Positions 24,200-32,425 of a stretch of 64,000 bases of DNA are shown piece by piece (position 1 is the stretch's first letter; every line of letters starts with the position of its first letter). The DNA lies in the NCBI RefSeq assembly GCF_014640335.1, contig NZ_BMGT01000003.1, forward strand, positions 1 through 64,000. The letters run 5' to 3'. This stretch comes from Edaphobacter dinghuensis. Its GTDB lineage: Bacteria > Acidobacteriota > Terriglobia > Terriglobales > Acidobacteriaceae. Position numbers and translations under genes: made by a program. The notes beneath the pieces were generated by a model that was not told where the DNA came from, ran no database searches, and saw only the letters and a program-made list of their open reading frames with translations.

Positions 24200-25177
24200 A
24201 TGAACCGCCGCACCTTCCTCGCGCAAGCCGCTGCTTTTGCCACTGCAGCCCCCGCATCTTTTGCGCAATCTTACCCTCGTAAAACCATGAAAGGAAAAGA
24301 CATGAGCTCCAATATTCCCCTCACAACAATTCACCGTGTCCAAGCCGATGGCGTCAACGTCTTCTATCGCGAAGCAGGCCCCGCCGACGCCCCTATCGTA
24401 TTGTTATTACACGGCTTCCCCACATCTTCCTTCCAATATCGCGAGCTGATCCCGCGCCTCGCCGACAAGTACCGAGTCATCGCCCCCGACCTCCCCGGCT
24501 TCGGCTTCACCGAAATTCCCGCTAACCGCAACTATAAGTATAACTTCGACTCGCTCGCCAAGACAGTTGAAGCATTTACCGAAGCGCTCGGCCTGAAACG
24601 CTATGCGCTCTATATCTTTGATTATGGGGCACCTACCGGCCTTCGCCTTGCCATGGCGCACCCTGAACGAGTCACAGCGATCATCTCGCAGAACGGCAAC
24701 GCCTACGAAGATGGCCTGGGCGATGCGTGGGCTCCTATCCGGAGATACTGGAGCAGTCCTACCCCGGAAAATCGTGAGGCATTGCGCGAGGTTCTTAGCC
24801 TTGAAGGCATTCGCTTTCAGTACACGCACGGCACGCCCGATCCTGCGGCGATTGCGCCTGAGGGTTATACGCTCGATACGGCTTTGATAAGTCGTCCTGG
24901 CAACGCGGACATTCAACTGGACCTCTTTCTCGACTATGCAAATAATGTGAAGCTCTATCCGGCTTTTCAGGAGTACTTCCGCAAGTCGCAGCCGCCGCTG
25001 CTGGCGGTCTGGGGTAAGAACGATCCTTTCTTTATTCCGCCGGGGGCAGAGGCTTTCAAGCGTGATATTCCGAATGCGACGGTACAGTTTCTGGACACGG
25101 GCCACTTTGCTTTGGAGAGTCATGTTGAGGAGATCTCTGTAGCTATGCGGCAGTTTCTTGCTAAGGTTGCGGTTTAA
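24200..25177 (+). CDS. Exported alpha/beta hydrolase, epoxide hydrolase/haloalkane dehalogenase type
   Basis: 325 residues from the ATG at 24200 (CAAGGA upstream). MNRRTFLAQAAAFATAAPASFAQ is a Tat-like signal with a cleavage site. Oxyanion-hole HGFP follows (LLLHGFPTSSFQYREL). The nucleophile elbow is FDYGAP, so the nucleophile is Asp, not Ser, as in epoxide hydrolases and dehalogenases. The catalytic His lies in DTGHFALESH near the end. The natural substrate is unknown. Under divergent control with the CGNR regulator. Confidence 0.85.
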   Translation: MNRRTFLAQAAAFATAAPASFAQSYPRKTMKGKDMSSNIPLTTIHRVQADGVNVFYREAGPADAPIVLLLHGFPTSSFQYRELIPRLADKYRVIAPDLPGFGFTEIPANRNYKYNFDSLAKTVEAFTEALGLKRYALYIFDYGAPTGLRLAMAHPERVTAIISQNGNAYEDGLGDAWAPIRRYWSSPTPENREALREVLSLEGIRFQYTHGTPDPAAIAPEGYTLDTALISRPGNADIQLDLFLDYANNVKLYPAFQEYFRKSQPPLLAVWGKNDPFFIPPGAEAFKRDIPNATVQFLDTGHFALESHVEEISVAMRQFLAKVAV

Positions 25178-25211
25178 GTCGCAGCTTCCTTTAAGCGTGG
25201 TGCATTAGTGA

Positions 25212-25284
25212 CGATCAGATTTTGGAGTCTGATCGCATGAAGGGTGCGGCAATTGAAACCCATGTCCCAGAAACGGGACATGGG
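25212..25284. repeat. Two intergenic hairpins before the GH31 gene
   Basis: CGATCAGA/TCTGATCG (25212-25219, 25228-25235) is an 8-bp stem after the hydrolase stop. CCCATGTCCC/GGGACATGGG (25259-25268, 25275-25284) with an AGAAAC loop is a perfect 10-bp stem. The first may act as a weak terminator; the second resembles a dispersed acidobacterial palindrome. Confidence 0.45.
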
Positions 25285-25419
25285 ACACCCGCTTATTGTT
25301 TGATTGGGTTGATATGGATGGGTTTTTGTTGGGGTTCGAAGCTTGAGTTTGACATTGATTGCTCCATTCCACTAAAACGATTTATTCCCCGAATCGCAAT
25401 GGAAGGCTAAATTAAAACC

Positions 25420-27816
25420 ATGCAATTGCTGCCGAGCGCTTTGCGCACAAGAAAGACTCTTCCCATTTGGTGCACTGTTCTTTGTCTGCTGACGCTGGTT
25501 GGAGCCAGAACCGAAGCGCAGGAGAAGGTGGTGCTGAGTCGTGGCGACGCGACGGTGATGCTGGAGCCTTATGCGCCAAATATTGTGCGCGTCACTTTGA
25601 GCTTGAATAAAGCTGACGCTGTCAGCGCTCCGGGCTATGGCATTACGGCCAGCCCTTCTGCTGCGGGTTGGTCGCAGGAGAGCGGCACGAGCGGCGATGT
25701 CTTTAAGTCTGATCGCATGGTGGTGACGGTTGGTAAGAGCGGTCATTGGACTCCTACCGGGACGGCTGCCGATATTGCGAAGTTTTTTAATGGCTCGACG
25801 CCTGGGGTGGGGATTTCGTTCAAGACGCCGGATGGTAAGCCGATTTTGAGCATGCAGGGATGGCAGATGTCGGTGCCGAACCATAAGGATGGTAATGCGG
25901 ATATTCTTTACGATCGGCGACCGACGGACCATGAATTTTTTCAGGTAGGGGCTTCGTTCCATTCGCCCAAGGACGAGCATTACTACGGGCTGGGTCAGAA
26001 CCAGGAAGGATATATGGACCGGCGCGGGCACGTTGTTCGCTGTGCGCACGATTACAACGCGCCTGCGGGGCAGAGCGTTTGTGTTCCTTTTGTGGTTACA
26101 AATTATGGCTATGGGTTGATGTGGGACAATCCTTCGCGGACGACGGTGGCGTTCGGCTTCAACGACCAGACGCGCTGGACCTCGGATGTGGGGCAGCGGG
26201 TTTCGTTTTTTGTGATCGCGGGCAAGACGTATGACGAGATCTATGAGGGGTACAGGCTGCTGACGGGTTCGACGCCGATGCTGCCTAAGTCGGCCTATGG
26301 CTATATCCAGTGCAAGCAGCGGTACACGTCGCAGCAAGAGGTGCTGGATGTGGCGAAGGGATATCGCGAGCGGCATCTGCCTGCGGATGTGATGGTGATC
26401 GACTGGTTCTATTACACAAAGATGGGCCAGATGGATATGGACCCGGCGAAGTGGCCTGATCCGACGGCGATGAATCGTGAGCTACACCAGATGGGATTTC
26501 ACAGCATGATCAGCATATGGCCGCGTTTCGTTCCAGGGTCGCGATTCTACGACATGATTTTGAAGAACGGATGGTTCGAGCATCTGGCGGATGGAACGCC
26601 TACGAATGGATTGCCCTATGATCGTGCGGGGTCGGACATTGATACGACGAATCCGGATGCGGCGAAGTGGTATTGGGACACGGTTCGCGACAACTTTGTG
26701 AGCAAGGGCTTCGATGCGTTCTGGGCGGATGAGACGGAGCCGGACCTGCCGCCGAATGGAAGCTACTTCCATGTTGGGCCGGGAACGGAGTACTTCAACG
26801 TCTATCCGCTGTTTCATACGGCTGCGTTTTATAACGGGTTTCGTCAAGACCTGAAATCGCGGGCGTTGATTCTTTCGCGTGATGCTTATCTGGGAGCGCA
26901 GCATAATGGTGCGATCTTCTGGTCTTCGGATATCTCGCCGAACTGGGACACGTTGAAGCGGCAGGTACCTACGGGAATTAATTTTGTGGCTTCGGGTATG
27001 CCTTACTGGAGCACGGACATTGGTGGTTGGCAGTACCTGCCGGGTTCGCATACGCCGGAGCATCCTCCGCTGCTCGATCCTTCGGATGCGCGGGACAATG
27101 TGGGCCACTATGACGACTATCCTGAGCTTTATACGCGGTGGTTTGAGTATGGAGCGTTTCAGCCGAACTTCCGTAGCCATGGCAGCCGTAACCACAACGA
27201 GGTCTGGTCATATGGCAAGCAGGCGGAGCCGATACTGGAGAAGTATCTGCGGCTCCGCTATGAGCTGATGCCTTATATCTACTCGCTGGGTTATATGACG
27301 CATGAGACGGGCGCGCCGTTTATGCGCGGGTTGTTCATGGACTTTTCGAACGACGAGAAGGTCGCGAACATTGGCGATGAGTACATGTTTGGACCGGCGT
27401 TTCTGGTGGCTCCAGTGACGGAGCAGGGAGCGACGACGCGCTCGGTCTATCTGCCTGCGGGAACGGACTGGTATAACTTCTGGACCAATGAGCGGCTGCA
27501 TGGCGGACAGCGCGTGACGGTGGCTGCGCCGATCGATACGCTGCCGCTGTTTGTGCGGGCGGGCTCGATTGTGCCGCTGGGTGAAGCCGTGGAGAGCACG
27601 AACGAAGTGCAGAAGATCGCGAAGGTTCGTGTGTATCCGGGTGCGGATGGCGACTTCAACCTATACAGCGACGATGGAACGACCTATGACTATGAGAAGG
27701 GCAAGGATGAGATTGCTCATCTGCATTGGTCGGATGCTAGCAGCAAGCTGAGTTCGACGGGTGCGAAGGCGTGGACGAAACCGGATGCGGAGATTGTTGA
27801 GGTGGTAGGGAAGTAG
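25420..27816 (+). CDS. GH31-family glycosidase (alpha-glucosidase/alpha-xylosidase type), exported
   Basis: 798 residues with an N-terminal signal peptide ending near GARTEAQ. The GH31 barrel is evident. The nucleophile region is FWADETEPDLP with Asp437. The general acid is probably Asp504 in WSSDISPNWDTL, followed by GMPYWSTDIGGW. Substrate-binding NEVWSYG and a C-terminal beta domain (DUF5110-like, GADGDFNLYSDDGTTYDYEKG) complete the protein. It would remove terminal alpha-linked glucose or xylose from oligosaccharides in the periplasm. Glucose versus xylose preference is not decidable here. It stands alone, 18 bases from a convergent aminotransferase gene. Confidence 0.92.
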   Translation: MQLLPSALRTRKTLPIWCTVLCLLTLVGARTEAQEKVVLSRGDATVMLEPYAPNIVRVTLSLNKADAVSAPGYGITASPSAAGWSQESGTSGDVFKSDRMVVTVGKSGHWTPTGTAADIAKFFNGSTPGVGISFKTPDGKPILSMQGWQMSVPNHKDGNADILYDRRPTDHEFFQVGASFHSPKDEHYYGLGQNQEGYMDRRGHVVRCAHDYNAPAGQSVCVPFVVTNYGYGLMWDNPSRTTVAFGFNDQTRWTSDVGQRVSFFVIAGKTYDEIYEGYRLLTGSTPMLPKSAYGYIQCKQRYTSQQEVLDVAKGYRERHLPADVMVIDWFYYTKMGQMDMDPAKWPDPTAMNRELHQMGFHSMISIWPRFVPGSRFYDMILKNGWFEHLADGTPTNGLPYDRAGSDIDTTNPDAAKWYWDTVRDNFVSKGFDAFWADETEPDLPPNGSYFHVGPGTEYFNVYPLFHTAAFYNGFRQDLKSRALILSRDAYLGAQHNGAIFWSSDISPNWDTLKRQVPTGINFVASGMPYWSTDIGGWQYLPGSHTPEHPPLLDPSDARDNVGHYDDYPELYTRWFEYGAFQPNFRSHGSRNHNEVWSYGKQAEPILEKYLRLRYELMPYIYSLGYMTHETGAPFMRGLFMDFSNDEKVANIGDEYMFGPAFLVAPVTEQGATTRSVYLPAGTDWYNFWTNERLHGGQRVTVAAPIDTLPLFVRAGSIVPLGEAVESTNEVQKIAKVRVYPGADGDFNLYSDDGTTYDYEKGKDEIAHLHWSDASSKLSSTGAKAWTKPDAEIVEVVGK

Positions 27817-27834
27817 TTGGTTGCTGCTATTTCG

Positions 27835-29004
27835 TTACAGGCTTCTTAGTGCTTCGCAGGCGCGGTCGAGGGCTTCGGGTTTTTTGCCGAAGCAGAAGCG
27901 GAGAGTGTTTTCGCCTCGGCCTTCGGCGAAGAAAGCGGTTCCGGCTACGGCGGCTACACCGGTGGCGGCGAGCAGGTTGCGTGCTTTCTTCTGCGCGGTG
28001 TCGCCGGGAAGGCGGCTGACGTCGGCGAGGATGTAGTAGGCTCCGGCGGGGATGGATGGCGGGAGTCCGGCGTCGGTGAGTGCCTGGCAGAGCTGGTCGC
28101 GTTTTTGTTGGTACTCGGTGGAGAGGCTTTCGTAGAAGGATTCGGAGAGCTGGGTGAGTCCGGCGACGCTACCGTATTGCAGGGGCGCGGGGCTGCAGAC
28201 GTAGGTGAGGTCGTGAAAGTAACCGATGGAGGGTATCCACTTTGCGCTGGCGGTGAGGTAGCCGACGCGCCAGCCGGTGATGCTGAAGGTTTTGGAGAGA
28301 CCGGAGATGGTGATGGTGCGCTCGGCCATGCCCGGCAGGGTTGCGATGCTGATGTGACGAGCGCCGTCGAAGAGGAAGTACTCGTAGATCTCGTCGGTGA
28401 TGACGAAGAGATCGTGTTCGATGGCGAGATCGGCAACGGCTTGTAGTTCGGCTGCGCTGAAGACTTTGCCGGACGGGTTGGATGGCGTGTTGAGGATGAT
28501 GGCGCGAGTGCGCGGCGTGATGCTTTGGCGGAGGGTGTCGAGATTGAGCTGCCAGTCTGGCGGTGCGAGCGGGACGATGACGGGTTTCACGCGCATGGAG
28601 AGCAGGCCGCTGACGTGATAGCCGTAGAAGGGCTCGAAGAGGATGACCTCGTCGCCGGGATTGAGGAGAGCGAGGCTGGCGGCGTAGAGGGCTCCGGTTG
28701 CGCCGGAGGTGACGAGGATCTCGGAGTCGGGGTCGGCTGCGATTTTGTTATGGCGCAGGAGTTTTGCGGCGATGGCCTGGCGCAGAGGGGCGATGCCGTC
28801 GAGGCGCGTGTAGATGTTCTGGCCGGTACGAATGGCTTCGATGGCCTGATCGGCTACGGAGTCGGGAAGGTCGGTATCGCAGATGCCTTGCGCGAGGTTG
28901 ATGCCACCGACGCGGTCGCACTCGACGGACATGGAGCGGATTTCGGACTGGAAGATGAGAGGGGAGATCTGGCTGACGCGGAGATTGGATGTGGTCGATG
29001 GCAT
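27835..29004 (-). CDS. PLP-dependent class I/II aminotransferase
   Basis: 389 residues, fold type I. The PLP lysine lies in SGLSKTFSITGWRVGY. Other anchors are NTPSNPSGKVFS (Asn/Asp binding) and VITDEIYEYFLFDG (pyridine-N Asp). The C-terminal Arg that binds the alpha-carboxylate is in TLRFCFGKK. It is closest to the aspartate/kynurenine/methionine aminotransferase group, and the substrate is uncertain. It begins LRVSQISPLIFQSEIRSMS, normal for this group. Confidence 0.88.
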   Translation of the reverse strand: MPSTTSNLRVSQISPLIFQSEIRSMSVECDRVGGINLAQGICDTDLPDSVADQAIEAIRTGQNIYTRLDGIAPLRQAIAAKLLRHNKIAADPDSEILVTSGATGALYAASLALLNPGDEVILFEPFYGYHVSGLLSMRVKPVIVPLAPPDWQLNLDTLRQSITPRTRAIILNTPSNPSGKVFSAAELQAVADLAIEHDLFVITDEIYEYFLFDGARHISIATLPGMAERTITISGLSKTFSITGWRVGYLTASAKWIPSIGYFHDLTYVCSPAPLQYGSVAGLTQLSESFYESLSTEYQQKRDQLCQALTDAGLPPSIPAGAYYILADVSRLPGDTAQKKARNLLAATGVAAVAGTAFFAEGRGENTLRFCFGKKPEALDRACEALRSL

Positions 29005-29073
29005 GGACGTTTGCAGGATACTGCAAATGGCCGCTGGTGGGTATCTTCAAAATATTGTTGGTGAAAAGAGCAA

Positions 29074-29092
29074 GCCCAGCTTTTGGCTGGGC
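29074..29092 (-). terminator. Hairpin downstream of the TlpA-like gene
   Basis: GCCCAGC/GCTGGGC (29074-29080, 29086-29092), 10 bases past the TlpA stop on the minus strand. On the plus strand it is followed by CTGTTTTATT, so it could act in both directions. Confidence 0.6.
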
Positions 29093-29101
29093 CTGTTTTA
29101 T

Positions 29102-29632
29102 TTAGTAACGCTTCAGCAGTGGATCGGGTGCGGGCCCTTGGCGTCCGTGCAGAAGCCAGTCGAGACGGCTCTTGATGTCTTCATCTTTGGCTTCGCCCAT
29201 GATGCGGCCGATGATCTCGCCTTGCTGATCGATGATGAGTGTGGCAGGGAGCACGTTGCCTAGTCCGGCGCGCTCGAGCATGTCGAGGTCTCCGCCGACC
29301 CAGACATCCAGATCAATATTCTGGGCTTTGAGGAAGGGTTCGATCTTGGCTCTGTTCTTGGGCTCGTCGACTGAGATTGCTATAAAGCGAACGCTGTTGG
29401 CAGAGTATTCGTCTTTCAGCTTCGCGAGCCGCGGCATCTCTTCTCTGCAAGGGCCGCACCATGTAGCCCAGAAGTTGATGACGGCTATCGAGCCGCGTAG
29501 AGAGGCAATTTTTTCGGTTGTGCCTGAAAGATTTTTAGCTTCGAGGTTGGGAGCGCGTTTAGCGTATGCCGTAGCCACCAGGCAGCAGAGCATTATTGAG
29601 GCGATGGTTATGAGTTTATGTTTATGCATCAT
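29102..29632 (-). CDS. TlpA-like thioredoxin-fold protein, exported
   Basis: 176 residues with a signal peptide (MMHKHKLITIASIMLCCLVATAYA). The thioredoxin active site is WCGPC in INFWATWCGPCREEMPRL. A cis-Pro loop follows in VLPATLIIDQQGEIIG. TlpA/ResA proteins reduce disulphides in the periplasm, often during cytochrome c or CuA maturation. A Shine-Dalgarno AGAGAAG precedes the tandem ATG codons. It lies 63 bases after an outer-membrane protein gene on the same strand and may share its transcript. Confidence 0.9.
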   Translation of the reverse strand: MMHKHKLITIASIMLCCLVATAYAKRAPNLEAKNLSGTTEKIASLRGSIAVINFWATWCGPCREEMPRLAKLKDEYSANSVRFIAISVDEPKNRAKIEPFLKAQNIDLDVWVGGDLDMLERAGLGNVLPATLIIDQQGEIIGRIMGEAKDEDIKSRLDWLLHGRQGPAPDPLLKRY

Positions 29633-29695
29633 GTGGCTTCTCTTCGTGGTTGTCCCTGCCGCGTTGCGGCAGGGATTGATTGTGATTGAGAGCGT

Positions 29696-30823
29696 TTAGA
29701 AGCGATGGGTTACGCTGGCGAGCCAGACATACTGCGCAAAGGCCGCATCGCCGTGCGATCCATATACAGAATCGGGATAGCTGACGGTGCGATCGCGCCG
29801 TACGGCCTTATAGATACTTGCGGTGAGGATGTTTGAACCACGCACATACTGCGCGCCGGGGCCAAACGTCACGGCGTATCCCGGGCGGCGAAAGCCTGCG
29901 TTGCTATTGGGAAAGAGATTTTTTGCCGGGACGCCTTCATCGCGCGGCCCAAGCATAATGCCAAGTCCCTTTACGCGGCTCACGGGAAACAGGAGTCCCG
30001 CTTCCATCAGATATTGATCCGATATCGCAACGTAGTTGTTCAATGGGGTTGTTGTGCTGCTCGAACGCTGTACGCCGTTGGTTCCACCCTGCGTTGCGAT
30101 GTAGTCGCCGTCGGTGTAGAAGGTGAGCGAAGAGCCGATCTTTCTGTATCCCATCCATTGCATCACCATCCCCCAGCCGCCGCTGCCTGGCTGAATGGAG
30201 TAATCGACGGGCGCTGTAGTTTCGACGACTGGACCGACGCCGGTGGTATTACTGTTCACCGTATTTTGCACGTCGTCGTTGCCGGTTGGCATCATGACTC
30301 CGATGCCGCCGGAGAGATTGCCGCGATGCGGCGTGGTCGGCTTCCATATCCAGCCGTTGACACCGAGGATGGTGTCACCCAGTCCGGTTGCGGAGTACTT
30401 GATGGGCGAGCTTTGGCTCTTGCGCGTTGCGAACAGCCAGGGGGCATCGATCTCGACGCTGATGCGTGGGCTGATCTGGTAGGTCAGATTGGCTGTGACC
30501 AGATTGATCCTGTTCTCGACCTGTGTCTTTGCCTGTGCGCGATACTCCTGATACACATCGCCGACGTAGTGCTGGTAGGAGAACTGATGACGCTCGCCGA
30601 TGGTGATCTCGAAGTGGCCGGGTTGAAGAACGCCGCCTTCACCGGTCGGCAACCCCGACTGTTCCGGCGAGCGTGCGAGAATGCAACCCTGTGACCATGC
30701 ATGGGTTGTCAACAGCGGAGTGATGAGAATCGCAATTCCTAATGCTAAAGAGACTCTTAATGTCTTCTGTTTGGTTTTTCTGTCCTTGCGATCGCAGGTA
30801 TGCTTTTGCTTAGCTTGTTTCAA
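29696..30823 (-). CDS. Outer-membrane beta-barrel protein of the transporter/porin type
   Basis: 375 residues. A TTG start at 30823 is supported by GGAGG 9 bases upstream. The signal peptide (residues 23-45) ends near THAWSQG. The rest is Gly/aromatic-rich beta-barrel sequence (VLQPGHFEITIGERHQFSYQ...) ending with phenylalanine (VTHRF), the usual outer-membrane insertion signal. It resembles the phenol-degradation MetA-type barrels. Cys51 could be lipid-modified, but no clear lipobox is visible. Substrate unknown. Confidence 0.75.
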   Translation of the reverse strand: MKQAKQKHTCDRKDRKTKQKTLRVSLALGIAILITPLLTTHAWSQGCILARSPEQSGLPTGEGGVLQPGHFEITIGERHQFSYQHYVGDVYQEYRAQAKTQVENRINLVTANLTYQISPRISVEIDAPWLFATRKSQSSPIKYSATGLGDTILGVNGWIWKPTTPHRGNLSGGIGVMMPTGNDDVQNTVNSNTTGVGPVVETTAPVDYSIQPGSGGWGMVMQWMGYRKIGSSLTFYTDGDYIATQGGTNGVQRSSSTTTPLNNYVAISDQYLMEAGLLFPVSRVKGLGIMLGPRDEGVPAKNLFPNSNAGFRRPGYAVTFGPGAQYVRGSNILTASIYKAVRRDRTVSYPDSVYGSHGDAAFAQYVWLASVTHRF

Positions 30824-31026
30824 GGTGTTTCGCCTCCATCATCTTTCAAATCAGTTGCAACAACAGAGGGCGCCGATGACAGGTGCGATGGCACACCACA
30901 GCTCATGTTTTGGGACACGCTTGTTTTCTGTTGGAACTGTTCGGACGAGTATAGGAACTCTGTCGAGCAAACACATCGAGACAAAGTCGTACCTTTAACT
31001 CATCCTATGGATGGAGAGAGCAGGCT

Positions 31027-31066
31027 GCGCGGGCCTGTCTCCGCAGATGCGAAGGCGGGCCCGCGC
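31027..31066 (-). terminator. Hairpin after narK
   Basis: GCGCGGGCC/GGCCCGCGC arms (31027-31035, 31058-31066) beginning 9 bases after the narK stop. No good T-run follows on the minus strand, so termination is not certain. Nothing gene-like is seen in 30824-31074. Confidence 0.5.
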
Positions 31067-31074
31067 GAGGGTGA

Positions 31075-32310
31075 TTAATCGGCAGCCATCACGATGGCTT
31101 TGTTGTCTGGGAGTGCGCGACCGCCTGCGCCGACCCATGTCTTCATCCATTGGCGAGAGACGACACGCAACAGGATGAGGATAAGGAACGCCATTGTGGC
31201 ATAGGCGATGAAGCCAGTGGAGTAGGAGCCGGTGTGTTGTTTGGACTGACCGAGGAGGTTGGGCAGGATGCCGCCACCGAGCGCGCCGACCTCTCCGATC
31301 ATGCCTCCGGCAACTGCCGTGGTGAGTGGCCAGCGAAGAGGAACGAGTTGGAAGGTAGCTCCGTTGCCCGCGCCGAGAGCGGCGAAGCAGAGCATGAAGA
31401 GCAGCGTGGTGATGAGCAGCGAGGGCGACGCGATGAGGCCGAAGAGTCCGGCGATAACGATGAGGAAGACGACAGAGAGTGTGGTGATTCCGCCGATGCG
31501 GTCGGCGAACCAGCCGCCCAGGACGCGGGTTGCACTGCCTGTGAGCGTGGCGAGGACGGTGAGGCTTCCGGCCTGAATTTTAGTTACGTGAAATTGCTTG
31601 ACGAAGAATGATGGCAGGAATGTGGCGAGGCCGATGAAGCCGCCGAAGGTGATGATGTAGACGAGATTGAAGGCCCAGCCGTCTTTTTCCCAGAGGCACT
31701 TGAGATGGTCGCTGAGACTCTGGTGCTCGATGTCTGGTGGCTCTTTGGCGAAGACGATCATGACGATGAGGGGGAGCAGCATCATCGCCGCGGCGAAGCC
31801 GTAGACGTGCTGCCAGCCGTAGTGGGTGGCGAGGCGCGGAGCGAAGAGTGCGGCCACGGCGGTGCCGCTGTTGCCTGCTCCGGCGATGCCCATAGCGAGA
31901 CCTTTGTATTGCTTGGGGAACCAGCCTGAGCCCAGCGATAGCGCAACGCCGAAGCTGGCTCCGGCGATGCCGAGCAGGACGCCCATGGCGAGGACGTCGT
32001 GGAAGGTCTTGACGAAGAAGAAGCCGTAGAGAAGGGCGATGACGATGGCCGACATCTCGATGATGGCTGCGTTTTTTCTGCCGATGTATTGCGAGACGAC
32101 GCCGAGCGGAAAGCGCATGAAGGCTCCGGCGAGCGTGGGGACGGAGACCATGAGGCCGACCTGGCCCTGGGAGAGATGGAACTGCTCGGAGATGAAGGGG
32201 CCCATGGCTCCGTTGAGAACCCAGACGGCGAAGCTGAAGTCGAAGTAGAGGAAGGCCGCGAGGAGAGTTGGTGGATGTCCGGACTTCATGAATGTTTTTA
32301 GATTTGCCAT
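31075..32310 (-). CDS. narK: Nitrate/nitrite transporter of the major facilitator superfamily
   Basis: 411 residues with 12 predicted transmembrane helices. The N-terminal helix FDFSFAVWVLNGAMGPFI and MRFPLGVVSQYIGRKNAA are NarK/NasA-type motifs, including the Arg residue that binds nitrate. The second nitrate signature region is GNGATFQLVPLRWP. It imports nitrate (or exports nitrite) across the inner membrane. It is the last gene of the assimilation operon. GGGGAG precedes the ATG. Confidence 0.93.
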   Translation of the reverse strand: MANLKTFMKSGHPPTLLAAFLYFDFSFAVWVLNGAMGPFISEQFHLSQGQVGLMVSVPTLAGAFMRFPLGVVSQYIGRKNAAIIEMSAIVIALLYGFFFVKTFHDVLAMGVLLGIAGASFGVALSLGSGWFPKQYKGLAMGIAGAGNSGTAVAALFAPRLATHYGWQHVYGFAAAMMLLPLIVMIVFAKEPPDIEHQSLSDHLKCLWEKDGWAFNLVYIITFGGFIGLATFLPSFFVKQFHVTKIQAGSLTVLATLTGSATRVLGGWFADRIGGITTLSVVFLIVIAGLFGLIASPSLLITTLLFMLCFAALGAGNGATFQLVPLRWPLTTAVAGGMIGEVGALGGGILPNLLGQSKQHTGSYSTGFIAYATMAFLILILLRVVSRQWMKTWVGAGGRALPDNKAIVMAAD

Positions 32311-32425
32311 GGATAGCTCCCCTGAAGAGATGAGTGTGAGTGATTCAATTGGTCATCTGGTGCGAGGTGAACGTCGGGGTTCAACCGTGGTGTTGGTTTT
32401 GCATTCGGCGGCTTGGCCGAGATTT